This document shows positions 33,795-42,643 of a stretch of DNA of 64,000 bases, piece by piece. The notes under the pieces were generated by a model, which saw only the letters and a list, made by a program, of their open reading frames with translations, was not told where the DNA came from and ran no database searches. The DNA comes from CAIKMD01 sp963740675 (lineage in GTDB: Bacteria; Pseudomonadota; Alphaproteobacteria; ATCC43930; CGMCC-115725), in the NCBI GenBank assembly GCA_963740675.1, contig CAVUFS010000004.1, forward strand, positions 620,001 to 684,000. The letters are read 5' to 3'. Within the stretch, counting starts at the first letter, position 1, and each line of letters begins with the position of its first letter. The translations under genes were made by a program, and so were the position numbers.

Positions 33795-34964
33795 ATGCCG
33801 GCGATCCCGCGTATCGCGCAATACGCCGACGAACTGACGCGCTGGCGGCACGATATCCATGCGCATCCCGAGCTTGGCTTCGAAGAAGAGCGCACCAGCG
33901 CTTTCGTTGCCGAACAGCTCGCGCGCTTCGGTTGCGAGGTGCATCGCGGTGTCGGCCGCACCGGCGTTGTCGGCGTGCTGCGCCAAGGCAACGGACCGAA
34001 AACGATCGGCCTGCGCGCCGATATGGACGCGCTGCCGATCCGCGAAACCAATCGCTTCGATTATCGCTCTCAGAATGAGGGCCGCATGCATGCCTGCGGC
34101 CATGATGGGCATACGACGATGCTGCTCGGCGCCGCGCACTACCTCGCCGAGACGCGTGGCTTCGATGGCACGGTGAATTTCATCTTCCAGCCGGCCGAAG
34201 AAGGCCTCGGCGGCGCCAAGGCGATGGTCGAGGACAAGCTTTTCGAGCGTTTTCCGAGCGATGCGATCTTCGGCATGCACAACCGCCCCGGCCTCGGCAT
34301 CGGTAAATTCGCCATCCGGCCAGGACCGATGATGGCGGGCGGCGCCTATTTCGATATCGCGGTCGACGGACGCGGCACCCATGCCGCGCGGCCGGAGGCC
34401 GGCATCGATCCCGTGCTGATCGCCAGCCATATCGCGACCGCGCTGCAAAGCATCGTCGCGCGTAATGTGAAGCCGCTCGACACCGCTGTGCTCAGCGTGA
34501 CGCAAATCCATGGCGGCGACGCCTACAATGTTATTCCTGCGAGCGCGGTGATGCGTGGCACGGCGCGCGCCTTCAGCCGCGAGACGCTAAGTCTGATCGA
34601 GACCCAAATGCGCAAGATCGCCGAGGGCATCGCTGCCAGCATGGGCGCGACGGCATCGCTCGATTTCCGCATCATCTTCCCGCCGCTGCTCAACGACGTC
34701 GATGCGACACAGTTCATCGCCGAATGCGCCGCGGAGTTGGTCGGCGCCGAGAATGTCGATCGCACCGGCGGCCTCACCATGGCGTCGGAGGATTTCGCCT
34801 ACATGCTGGAACACCGGCCGGGCGCCTATATCCAGATCGGCAATGGCGACGGCGAAGGCGGCTGCGAAGTGCACAACCCCGGCTACGACTTCAACGACGC
34901 GGCCCTGACGCTTGGCGCCAGCCTCTTCGCGCGCCTGGTCGAGAAGAGGCTCGCCCGGGTTTAG
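33795..34964 (+). CDS. M20-family amidohydrolase (hippurate hydrolase-like)
   Basis: 389 residues, with the dinuclear metal peptidase fold. Motifs seen: RHDIHAHPELGFEEERTSAF, GLRADMDALPI, MHACGHDGHTTMLLGAA, NFIFQPAEEGLGGAKAMVED and GTHAARPEAGIDPVLIASHI. These place it with N-acyl-amino-acid and hippurate hydrolases rather than dipeptidases. Its link to the upstream extradiol dioxygenase gene (seven-base gap) suggests release of an aromatic or acyl group from an amide conjugate, which is inference. It converges on a binding-protein gene three bases later. Confidence 0.9.
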   Translation: MPAIPRIAQYADELTRWRHDIHAHPELGFEEERTSAFVAEQLARFGCEVHRGVGRTGVVGVLRQGNGPKTIGLRADMDALPIRETNRFDYRSQNEGRMHACGHDGHTTMLLGAAHYLAETRGFDGTVNFIFQPAEEGLGGAKAMVEDKLFERFPSDAIFGMHNRPGLGIGKFAIRPGPMMAGGAYFDIAVDGRGTHAARPEAGIDPVLIASHIATALQSIVARNVKPLDTAVLSVTQIHGGDAYNVIPASAVMRGTARAFSRETLSLIETQMRKIAEGIAASMGATASLDFRIIFPPLLNDVDATQFIAECAAELVGAENVDRTGGLTMASEDFAYMLEHRPGAYIQIGNGDGEGGCEVHNPGYDFNDAALTLGASLFARLVEKRLARV

Positions 34965-34967
34965 TCC

Positions 34968-35900
34968 TTATTGGACGATCAGCTTCGACGCGTCGACCGG
35001 TTGTTTCATCACGCCGAGCTCGAGACCGAGCTTGGCGACGAACTCGAAATCCTTGGCGTCGAGCGTGGTCGCGAAGGTCGCCATCGCCGTCGGATCGACG
35101 AAGCCCATGTCCTTTTGCTCGCTCGCATGCGCTTCGTCGGGATGAGCTTTGACGAAGGCGATGCCGTCCAGAAGCGAGGCACGGAACGCCTCGACCTCGG
35201 CCTTATGCTTCGTCGCCCAATCGCGCGTCGACATCCAGAACGAGCCGAGCACATCGGGATTGACCTCGGAGAAGAAATCGACCGACAGCGCCGCCGCGCC
35301 GGACGCGACGATGCGCCCACGGATCGGCTCGATCGGCGTTGCCGCATCGATCTGCCCTGATTTCAGCAGGTCGCCCATCTGCAGCATCGGCGTCTCGACG
35401 ATGCTCACCTGCGCCACCGGCACGTTATGCGTCATCAGCCATTTGCGTAGGAACATGTCGATGATGCTGTTGAAGCCGGGCACGCCGACTTTGCGGCCCT
35501 TCAGATCCTCGGCCTTTTCGACCGTGACGCCGGTCCGCGTGACGAAGCTGATCTTCGCGTTGCTTTTGACGAGGCGTGCGCCGCCGGCGATGGCGACGAG
35601 ATCGAGTCCGCCCTCATCGGCAAGCAGCAGATTGGGCGGCGTCGCGTAGGCGATCTGTACGCTGTCGGAAACGAGCATCGGTGGCACGATCGACGGCGTC
35701 GGCACGATCTGCAAAGTCACGTCGAGCCCGTGCTTGGCGAAAATTCCTTGATCGCGCGCAACGAAGGCCGGCAGGAAATCGACTGCCGGCCCCAGCCCGA
35801 CCTTGATCGGCGCGAAGGTCTGGCTCGCCGCCGGCGTGACGGCCGCGAGCGGCGACAAGAACAGTAGAGCGGCGACGAGACTATGCCAGAATTTCCGCAT
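34968..35900 (-). CDS. NitT/TauT-type ABC substrate-binding protein (orphan)
   Basis: 310 residues, type II binding protein of the NMT1/SsuA group. The signal peptide is WHSLVAALLFLSPLAAVTPA with cleavage near residue 26. The mature part begins APIKVGLGPAVDFLPAFVARDQGIFAKHGLDV, the classical opening for this group. The start at 35900 follows GGGGAAG. No permease or ATPase gene is adjacent, so it either works with a transporter encoded elsewhere or is a sensor-like orphan. Ligands of relatives include taurine, sulfonates, thiamine precursors and phthalate. Confidence 0.88.
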   Translation of the reverse strand: MRKFWHSLVAALLFLSPLAAVTPAASQTFAPIKVGLGPAVDFLPAFVARDQGIFAKHGLDVTLQIVPTPSIVPPMLVSDSVQIAYATPPNLLLADEGGLDLVAIAGGARLVKSNAKISFVTRTGVTVEKAEDLKGRKVGVPGFNSIIDMFLRKWLMTHNVPVAQVSIVETPMLQMGDLLKSGQIDAATPIEPIRGRIVASGAAALSVDFFSEVNPDVLGSFWMSTRDWATKHKAEVEAFRASLLDGIAFVKAHPDEAHASEQKDMGFVDPTAMATFATTLDAKDFEFVAKLGLELGVMKQPVDASKLIVQ

Positions 35901-36004
35901 CAACTTCCCCCGTTCGATAAGTCGCATGCGTAGCCAATTTCGCGGCGGCAAGAAAGCTTCGGCGCGCTCAACAATCGCGTGCCGACACTCCCCAAAACAT
36001 GGTC

Positions 36005-37417
36005 CTACTCGGCCGTCGCGCGGTGGCCGCTGACTTCTGCCCCCGCATCGCGCTCCAGCCGCGCGAACCAATAAGCCGATATGAATGTGACCAGCGCCTC
36101 CAGGATGAAGGTGATGCGCATATCGCCCAGCGACATGTCATCCTGTGTGCCGCCACGCAGCACCAGCACGAGATTAAGCGCCATCGCCGCGAAGGCGACG
36201 CCCATGCCGTTCGAGATCTGCTGCATCATGCTGGAGAAGCTCGACGCCACGCTCATGCGCGGTGCCGGGATATCGGCGAAAGCCATACTGTTCAGCGCGG
36301 TGTATTGCAGCGAGCGGAAGAAGCCGGCGACCAGGAGGATCGTGAAGATGATGATCGGCGCCATCGCCTCGTTGAAGATCACGCAGATCGCGACACCGAC
36401 GACGCTGATCAGCGCGTTGACGGTCAGCGCGGTGCGGAAGCCCCAGCGCCGGAGGATCGGAATCGCCGCGACCTTCATCGCGAAAGAGCCAAGCGCCGCC
36501 GCGACGGTCATCAGTCCCGAGAGGAACGCCGTATAGCCCAGCCCGACCTGCAACAGGATCGGCAGCAGATAGTTGAGCGACGATGTGCCGACGCGGAACA
36601 TCGTCCCGCCGAGCACACTGGCGCGGAAGGTGGATACTTTCAACAAAGACAGATCGATCACCGGATATTCCGCGCGCCGCAAATGGCGCGCCGCGAACAA
36701 GCCGGCGACAATCGCAACAGCGCCGATGATCGCGACCGGACCCCAATCGACCTGCGGCCGCTCGACGAGATCACAGATATAGACGAAAGAGGCGAGCGCG
36801 GTGCCGACCAGCAGGAAGCCCGGCCAATCGAGCCGCGGCGTGTTGGGTTCGCGATAATTCTCGATGAAACGCGTCACCAGGTAGAAGCCGAGTATGCCCA
36901 TCGGCACGTTGAGGAAGAAGATCCAGCGCCAATTCGCATAGGTGGTGATAAAGCCGCCGACGGGCGGGCCGAGGGTCGGGCCGATCATCGCCGGGATTGT
37001 CAGATACGCCATGGCGGTGACGAATTCGGATTTGGCGACGCTGCGGAACATGATGAGCCGGCCGACCGGCACCATCATTGCGCCGCCCATGCCTTGCAGC
37101 ACCCGCGCCGCGGCGAGCTCGGCGACATTGTTGCAGAACCCACACAGCACCGAGCCGATGGTGAAAATGGTGATGGCGGTGCGAAACACCGTCTTGGCGC
37201 CGAACTTGTCCGCGAACCAACCGCTGACCGGAATGAAGATCGCAAGACTCAAGACATAGGCCGTGATACCGACCGAGAGATGAATCGGCGTCGTATCGAA
37301 GGTAACCGCCATCTGCGGCAGCGCGGTGGTGATGATCGTGCTGTCGAGATTCTCCATGAACAGCGCCGTGGCCACTATCAGCGGCACGATCATGGAGCGC
37401 GCGATGGGCAGCTTCAT
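36005..37417 (-). CDS. DHA2-family MFS efflux transporter, copy 2
   Basis: Inner-membrane drug/proton antiporter of the EmrB/QacA type, 470 residues and 13-14 hydrophobic segments. The N-terminal segment reads FMENLDSTIITTALPQMAV, and motif A appears as GWFADKFGAKTVFRTAI, followed by ARVLQGMGGAMMVPVGRL (motif C-like region). I chose the ATG at 37417, ten bases after the stop of its paralogue, over the upstream in-frame starts that lie inside that gene. With the next gene it forms a tandem duplicate pair, so the two may export related compounds. Confidence 0.9.
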   Translation of the reverse strand: MKLPIARSMIVPLIVATALFMENLDSTIITTALPQMAVTFDTTPIHLSVGITAYVLSLAIFIPVSGWFADKFGAKTVFRTAITIFTIGSVLCGFCNNVAELAAARVLQGMGGAMMVPVGRLIMFRSVAKSEFVTAMAYLTIPAMIGPTLGPPVGGFITTYANWRWIFFLNVPMGILGFYLVTRFIENYREPNTPRLDWPGFLLVGTALASFVYICDLVERPQVDWGPVAIIGAVAIVAGLFAARHLRRAEYPVIDLSLLKVSTFRASVLGGTMFRVGTSSLNYLLPILLQVGLGYTAFLSGLMTVAAALGSFAMKVAAIPILRRWGFRTALTVNALISVVGVAICVIFNEAMAPIIIFTILLVAGFFRSLQYTALNSMAFADIPAPRMSVASSFSSMMQQISNGMGVAFAAMALNLVLVLRGGTQDDMSLGDMRITFILEALVTFISAYWFARLERDAGAEVSGHRATAE

Positions 37418-37427
37418 CAGCAGCGCA

Positions 37428-38870
37428 TCAATCGGCCGCCGCGGCAGCGTCGGCTTCAGCCGGACGGCCAATCCGGTGGCCGCTGACCTCGGCTCCCGCA
37501 TTGGGCGGGAGCCGCACATAGAAGATGCAGCCCGACAATGCGACCAGCGACATGATCACGAACACGGCGCGGATATCGACGATCGATACCGTCTCCGAGG
37601 CTTCCGTATGGAAGAGCTGCATCACATGCAGCAGCACTGCGGCCAAAGCGACGCCGAGGCCGTTATTGATCTGCTGCATCATGCTCGAGAAGCTCGTCGC
37701 GGCGCTGGTCCGCTCGTTGGGGATATCGGCATAGGCCAAGGTCGTGAGGCTGGTGAATTGCAGCGAGCGGAAGAAGCCGCCAATCAACAGGATCAGAAAC
37801 ACGACGACGCCCGGCGTCGACGCTGTGATAAACGCGCAAGCCGCGACTGCGCCCGCGCTGATAAACCCGTTGCCGATTAACACCGTACGGAACCCCCAGC
37901 GCCGCAGCGCCGGCGGGATCGCCGCCTTCATCGTCAGCGAGCTCAGGGCCCCGGCTAAAGTGATCGAGCCCGAGGCGAAGGCCGACATGCCCATGCTCAC
38001 CTGCAGCATGATGGCCATGAGATAGCCGACACCGCCGCCGCCAATGCGGAACAGCGCGCCGACCGCGACACCGGTAAAGAACGATTGTATCCGCAGAAGG
38101 CTGAGATCGAGGATCGGCTCGGCCCGGCGGAGCATGTACCAAGCGGCAAAGCCGCCCGTGGTAAGGCTCAACACGAAGAGTCCGGCGGTGATCAAGCCCG
38201 GCACATCGGGCTGTACGACGAGATCGCAATCGAGCACGAGCGTCGCGATAGAGACGCCCGTGAAGATGAAGCCGATCCAGTCGAAAGCCGGGCTGTTCTC
38301 TTCCCGATAATTCTCGATGAAGAAGAAAACGAGCACCGCACCGACCAAGCCGATCGGCAGGTTGAAAAAGAAAATCCAGCGCCAGCTCGCGTAGGTGGTG
38401 ATGAAGCCGCCGATCGGCGGCCCAAGCACCGGGCCGATCATCGCCGTCATGCTGAGCGTGGAAAGCGCGCGCACCAGCCCGCCTTTACCGACAGCGCGAA
38501 ACAACACGAGGCGTCCGACCGGCACCATCATCGCTCCGCCCAAGCCCTGGAAGACGCGGCAGAGAGCAAATTCGACCACGCCGTTGCAAAGGCCGCAGAG
38601 CACAGAGCCCAACGTGAACACAGCAATGGCCGTGCCGAAGATCGTGCGGGCGCCAAACCGGTCGGAGAACCAGCCGCTGACTGGAATGAACACGGCCAGG
38701 CTGAGGATATAGGCGGTAATGCCGATCGAGAGATGGATCGGTGTCGTATCGAAAGCGACTGCCATCTGCGGCAAAGCGGTGGTAATCACCGTGCCGTCGA
38801 GATTTTGCATGAAAAAGGCCGCGGTGACGATCCCAAGCAACAGACTATGACGCGAGACGCGGAGCGGCAT
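37428..38870 (-). CDS. DHA2-family MFS efflux transporter, copy 1
   Basis: 480 residues, closely related to the following gene across its length: FMQNLDGTVITTALPQMAVAFDTTPIHLSIGITAY and GWFSDRFGARTIFGTAI match the other copy position by position. It has the 14-segment DHA2 topology and motif-C-like CRVFQGLGGAMMVPVGRL. I chose the ATG at 38870 because the hydrophobic region starts just after it; the longer open frame (to 38978) adds a non-conserved leader. No TetR or MarR regulator and no EmrA-like partner is adjacent. A 197-bp divergent gap separates it from the DUF1993 gene. Confidence 0.9.
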   Translation of the reverse strand: MPLRVSRHSLLLGIVTAAFFMQNLDGTVITTALPQMAVAFDTTPIHLSIGITAYILSLAVFIPVSGWFSDRFGARTIFGTAIAVFTLGSVLCGLCNGVVEFALCRVFQGLGGAMMVPVGRLVLFRAVGKGGLVRALSTLSMTAMIGPVLGPPIGGFITTYASWRWIFFFNLPIGLVGAVLVFFFIENYREENSPAFDWIGFIFTGVSIATLVLDCDLVVQPDVPGLITAGLFVLSLTTGGFAAWYMLRRAEPILDLSLLRIQSFFTGVAVGALFRIGGGGVGYLMAIMLQVSMGMSAFASGSITLAGALSSLTMKAAIPPALRRWGFRTVLIGNGFISAGAVAACAFITASTPGVVVFLILLIGGFFRSLQFTSLTTLAYADIPNERTSAATSFSSMMQQINNGLGVALAAVLLHVMQLFHTEASETVSIVDIRAVFVIMSLVALSGCIFYVRLPPNAGAEVSGHRIGRPAEADAAAAAD

Positions 38871-39067
38871 CCAGGCAAACCCAGGAGAACGAAGCGGTGT
38901 GAGCACCCAATCTATGGCGCGGCGCGGGGTTTTGAAACCCGCGCCCCTGCATCCCTGCCCCCAGAATCCTGCCGCCAATTCCGCCCGCCCTTCACCTCGC
39001 CCCGGAACACGGCTAAGTTCTCGCCCGGGATTCGCCCCAACGTCTAAAAGAGAGAGGAGCGCTCGCC

Positions 39068-39574
39068 ATGGCGATCACGATGTATAGCGGCTCGGTTCCG
39101 GTCTTCACGCAGCTTCTGCCCGCGCTGTCCGGTTGCCTCGACAAGGCTCAGGCCTTTGCCGAATTGCGTAAATACGATCCGAACCTGCTGCTGCAACTGC
39201 GGCTGGCGCCGGACATGTTCCCCTTCGGCCGTCAGGTCCAGCAAGCGACCGCGCATGCGATCGCACCGGGCCGGATTGCCGGGGCGCAACTACCGGACCT
39301 CAAAGAATGCACCACCATCGCCGAATTGAAGTCGCGCATCGCGACCACCATTGATTTCCTGAAAGGCCTCAGCGCCGCGCAGATCGACGGTAAGGAAGAG
39401 ACCAGCGTGACTGTGAAGCTCGGCCCGAACGACCGCACGTTCAAAGCGTGGGTTCTCCTTTATCACCACGCTCTGCCGAACTTCTATTTCCACACCACGA
39501 CCGCTTACGACATCCTGCGCCATTACGGCGTCGAGCTCGGCAAGCGCGACTTCATGGGCCAGATGCCCGGCTGA
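39068..39574 (+). CDS. DUF1993 domain protein
   Basis: 168 residues, soluble. The pattern SVPVFTQLLPALSGCLDKAQAFAELRKYDPNLLLQLRLAPDMFPFGRQVQQAT and the C-terminal LPNFYFHTTTAYDILRHYGVELGKRDFMG match DUF1993, a four-helix DinB-like family of unknown function that is often annotated from conserved His and Asp positions. The RBS AGAGAGGAGCG lies just upstream. A clear hairpin follows, so it is probably monocistronic. Confidence 0.88.
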   Translation: MAITMYSGSVPVFTQLLPALSGCLDKAQAFAELRKYDPNLLLQLRLAPDMFPFGRQVQQATAHAIAPGRIAGAQLPDLKECTTIAELKSRIATTIDFLKGLSAAQIDGKEETSVTVKLGPNDRTFKAWVLLYHHALPNFYFHTTTAYDILRHYGVELGKRDFMGQMPG

Positions 39575-39581
39575 TTTCGGA

Positions 39582-39613
39582 ATCGGGACCGGCATCGAAT
39601 CGCCGGTCCCGAT
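39582..39613 (+). terminator. terminator after the DUF1993 gene
   Basis: A perfect 12-bp stem (ATCGGGACCGGC at 39582-39593, complement at 39602-39613) with an eight-base loop, starting eight bases after the DUF1993 stop and followed by CAGCTTTCG. The T run is short but the stem is strong. Confidence 0.65.
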
Positions 39614-39646
39614 CAGCTTTCGCTCGGCGCTCATGCGGGGGGTGTC

Positions 39647-39766
39647 ATGCGGTGGATCGATAAAGAAGCAGCAGCCCGCGAACCCGCACGCCGTTTTCTT
39701 TCTGACAAATTGCCCATCTACGCGCCGTTCGAGATGAACGCCGCGCCCCGCCACCGACTCTCTTAG
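39647..39766 (+). CDS. possible 39-residue ORF upstream of the coxL-like gene
   Basis: An ATG preceded by CGGGGGGTGTC opens a 39-codon frame (MRWIDKEAAAREPARRFLSD and onward) that ends 11 bases before the next gene. I recognise no domain. It could be a short leader peptide or a chance ORF in the 5' region. It is listed because the RBS spacing and the tight link to the next gene are unusual for chance. Confidence 0.25.
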   Translation: MRWIDKEAAAREPARRFLSDKLPIYAPFEMNAAPRHRLS

Positions 39767-39777
39767 GGAGGCAGCCG

Positions 39778-42144
39778 ATGGCGACGAACGCATTCGGCAT
39801 CGGCAAGCCCGTTCGGCGTAAAGAAGATCCGCGACTCCTTACCGGGCGCGGACGCTACACCGTCGACATCGATATTCCGGGTCAGGCGCATGCGGTGATG
39901 CTGCGCTCGCCGCATGCCCACGCGCGGATCAAGAGCATCGATACCGAATGTGCGCTCGCGCTGCCGGGCGTGCTCGCCATCTACACCGGCGCCGATGTGA
40001 TTGCCGCGAAGATGAAACGCGTGCAGACCGATCAGGAAGGCTTCGGTCCACGGCATGTGCAGATGAATTTTCCCGATGTCGTGCTTTGGAATCGCGACGG
40101 CTCGGATATCTACCCCTCGCCTTTCTTACCGCTGGCAACCGATCGCACGCGTTTCGTCGGGCATGCGGTCGCGATGGTCGTCGCCAAGACGCTGGCGCAG
40201 GCGCACGACGCGGCCGAAGCGGTCGAGGTCGATTACGAGGTGCTGCCCGCCGCGACGTATGCCGAGGATGCGGCACGACAGGATGCGCCACTGCTTTGGG
40301 ATCAGCCGAGCAATATCTGCCTCGATGCGGAGGCCGGCAATGCCGTTGCGGCGGAAGAAGCCTTTGCGCGCGCCGCGCATATCGTCCAGCTCAAGAGTTG
40401 GTGCCAGCGTGTCACCGGCGTCACCATGGAGCCGCGCGCTGCTGTCGCCGATTACGATGCGGCGCGCGATCATGTCACGCTCTATGCCGCCGCGGGCGCC
40501 GGCTCGGTGCGGACCAAGGCCAGCATCGACATGGTGCTGGGCTGGCCGTCGGAGCGTCTGCGGGTCGTCGCTTACGATATCGGTGGCAATTTCGGCACGC
40601 GCAATGCGGTCTATCCGGAATCTTCGCTGCTTGCCTGGGCCGCGCATAAGCTGAAACACCCGATCAAATGGGTGGCTGACCGCCAAGAGGGTTTCGCCTC
40701 CGATTTTCAGGGCCGCGACCTCGTCGCCGATACCGAGTTGGCGCTCGATCGCGACGGCAAGTTCCTCGCGATGCGCAGCAAGCATCTCTCCAATCTCGGC
40801 GCGCATATGCTGGCGATCGTCCCGCTACGCAAAGCGGTCAGCATCCTGTCGGGCGTCTATGACATACCTGCCGCTTATGTCGAAGCACGCGCCGTGCTCA
40901 GCAACACACCGACCACCGTGCCTTATCGCAGCGCCGGCCGGCCGGAGGCGATGTTCATTCTCGAGCGGCTGATCGATATCGCGGCGCGCGAGCATGGCTT
41001 CGACCGCGTCGAGCTGCGCCGCCGCAATCTCATCGGCGCGAATGCATTTCCTTATAGGAATTGCACCGGCGTCACCTATGACAGCGGCGAGTATGAGCGC
41101 GTGATGGACGAAGCAATCGCGCTTGGCGACGTGAAAGGCTTTGCCGCGCGGCGCGCTGAAGCGAAAGCACGCGACAAGCTTCTGGGCCTCGGCATCGCCA
41201 ATTACATCGAGAGCACGACCGGTATTCCGCGCGAGCGTGCCGAGGTCATCGTCAGACCCGAAGGTCGCATCGACGTCATCATCGGCACGCAATCGCATGG
41301 CCAGGGCCACGAGACGAGCTTCGCGCAATGCATCAGCGACTGGCTCGGCGTCGATTTCGACGCGGTCAAGCTGATCACCGGCGACACAGATCTGGTCCCG
41401 GTCGGCGGCGGCAGTAATTCCGGCCGCTCGATGCGCTATGGCAGCGTACTGATGGGTTATGCGGTCGACGAGATCGTGGCCAAAGGCAAGCGCATCGCGG
41501 CGCATCTGTTTGAAGCGGCACCGGCCGATATCGTCTTCCGCGACGGCGCTTTCGCTGTCGCTGGCACCGACCGGCGGCTGGGGCTTTACGAGGTTGCAGC
41601 CGCCGCGGCGAAACGCACAGATTTGCCCGAGGATCTGCGCGGCAAACTCGCCGGCGAGCGCGACGAGGTCTTCAAGGTCGCGGCTTTCCCTTACGGCACG
41701 CATGTTTGCGAGGTCGAGATCGATCCCGAGACGGGCGGCATCGAGCTGACGCGCTACGCCGCGGTCGACGATGTCGGCACCGCGGTCAATCCGATGATCC
41801 TGCATGGCCAGACGCATGGCGCGGCGGTGCAAGGCATCGGGCAGGCGCTTTGGGAGCAATGCGTCTATGACCGCAAGAGCGGCCAGTTGCTGTCGGGCTC
41901 GCTAATGGATTACGCGCTGCCGCGCGCCGATGGCGTGCCGTCCTTCAAGACGGCGCTCAGCGAAGTGCCCTGCCCAACCAATCGCCTCGGGGTACGCGCC
42001 GGGGGCGAAGGCGGCACCACGCCGGCGCTTGCCGTCATCATCAACGCCATCGTCGATGCGCTGGCCGAGTTCGGCATCAAGCATATCGAGATGCCGGCAA
42101 CGTCCGAGCGCATCTGGCGGGCCTTGCGCGAAGCGCGCCCTTAA
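39778..42144 (+). CDS. CoxL-like molybdenum hydroxylase large subunit (orphan)
   Basis: 788 residues of the xanthine dehydrogenase/CO dehydrogenase large-subunit family, which holds the Mo-molybdopterin-cytosine cofactor. Seen: an N-terminal KPVRRKEDPRLLTGRGRYTVDI, the cofactor-binding loop around 380-390, a GQGHETSFAQCISDWLG stretch, and the catalytic glutamate in RAGGEGGTTPA (about 744). The active-site loop reads PYRSAGRPE, nearest to the AYRGAGR of non-CO form II enzymes; form I CO dehydrogenases have AYRCSFR. So CO oxidation is not supported. The FAD and 2Fe-2S subunit genes are absent on both sides. RBS: GGGAGGCAGCCG. Confidence 0.88.
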   Translation: MATNAFGIGKPVRRKEDPRLLTGRGRYTVDIDIPGQAHAVMLRSPHAHARIKSIDTECALALPGVLAIYTGADVIAAKMKRVQTDQEGFGPRHVQMNFPDVVLWNRDGSDIYPSPFLPLATDRTRFVGHAVAMVVAKTLAQAHDAAEAVEVDYEVLPAATYAEDAARQDAPLLWDQPSNICLDAEAGNAVAAEEAFARAAHIVQLKSWCQRVTGVTMEPRAAVADYDAARDHVTLYAAAGAGSVRTKASIDMVLGWPSERLRVVAYDIGGNFGTRNAVYPESSLLAWAAHKLKHPIKWVADRQEGFASDFQGRDLVADTELALDRDGKFLAMRSKHLSNLGAHMLAIVPLRKAVSILSGVYDIPAAYVEARAVLSNTPTTVPYRSAGRPEAMFILERLIDIAAREHGFDRVELRRRNLIGANAFPYRNCTGVTYDSGEYERVMDEAIALGDVKGFAARRAEAKARDKLLGLGIANYIESTTGIPRERAEVIVRPEGRIDVIIGTQSHGQGHETSFAQCISDWLGVDFDAVKLITGDTDLVPVGGGSNSGRSMRYGSVLMGYAVDEIVAKGKRIAAHLFEAAPADIVFRDGAFAVAGTDRRLGLYEVAAAAAKRTDLPEDLRGKLAGERDEVFKVAAFPYGTHVCEVEIDPETGGIELTRYAAVDDVGTAVNPMILHGQTHGAAVQGIGQALWEQCVYDRKSGQLLSGSLMDYALPRADGVPSFKTALSEVPCPTNRLGVRAGGEGGTTPALAVIINAIVDALAEFGIKHIEMPATSERIWRALREARP

Positions 42145-42189
42145 ATACTGCGAAGCGCGCGCCTCGTTCAAAAAGAAAAAAACTGGGCC

Positions 42190-42224
42190 GCAAAAACAAA
42201 ACGGGGCGGCCGAAGCCGCCCCGT
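42190..42224 (-). terminator. intrinsic terminator of the cold-shock gene
   Basis: A perfect 10-bp stem (42201-42210 with 42215-42224) closed by a tetraloop that reads TTCG on the minus strand, followed on that strand by TTTTGTTTTTG. It is a textbook Rho-independent terminator with a stable UUCG loop, 25 bases after the stop of the csp gene. The same hairpin lies 56 bases past the convergent coxL-like gene but lacks a T run in that direction. Confidence 0.9.
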
Positions 42225-42249
42225 CGAAGCCAAACGAACGCCGTTAAGG

Positions 42250-42459
42250 TTAGGCGTTCTTCAGGTCCGCCGCGGAGACCTTGCCGGTGCGCTGGTCGCG
42301 TTGAGACTCGAAGCTCACGCGTTGGCCTTCCGACAGAGTGCCCATTCCCGAGCGCTCGACGGCGGAGATGTGCACGAACACATCCTTACCGCCGTCTTCC
42401 GGCTGAATGAAGCCGTAGCCCTTGGTGGCGTTGAACCATTTGACAGTGCCGATCGACAT
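42250..42459 (-). CDS. cspA: CspA-family cold-shock protein
   Basis: 69-residue single-stranded nucleic-acid chaperone with the OB fold. RNP1 is KGYGFIQP and RNP2 is VFVHISAVE; the N-terminus SIGTVKWFNATKGYGF is standard. It keeps mRNA unfolded at low temperature or in stationary phase, and may be constitutive in this family. RBS GGAAGGAATTCT. A candidate promoter about 130 bases upstream implies the long 5' leader typical of cold-shock messages. Confidence 0.96.
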   Translation of the reverse strand: MSIGTVKWFNATKGYGFIQPEDGGKDVFVHISAVERSGMGTLSEGQRVSFESQRDQRTGKVSAADLKNA

Positions 42460-42591
42460 AGAATTCCTTCCAGAGAGTAGGGGCCGCCCCGCACCTTGCG
42501 CGGCGGATCAAGCTAGCGATCTGGAGGGAACGATACCGGCTTCTGGTAGACGCCGTGCCGAAGCCGACCCGAAAGAAGTTTGATGCCAAAC

Positions 42592-42620
42592 GATATAATC
42601 GACAAGTCGTGGCAATTCAA
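42592..42620 (-). promoter_or_regulatory. candidate promoter for the cold-shock gene
   Basis: On the minus strand, TTGAAT (42615-42620) and TATATC (42592-42597) are separated by exactly 17 bases, in an otherwise GC-rich gap of 173 bp. Transcription would start near 42585, giving a leader of about 125 nt before the ATG, a length seen for cspA mRNAs that fold differently at low temperature. The match to the consensus is only four of six at each box. Confidence 0.4.
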
Positions 42621-42643
42621 GCTTTGTGTAAGGCAAACAATGG

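Noticed and set aside
35999..37486. 495-residue plus-strand frame opposite the MFS gene
   Set aside because: Rich in Arg/Asp/His repeats from reversed hydrophobic codons, an artefact of antisense reading of a membrane protein.
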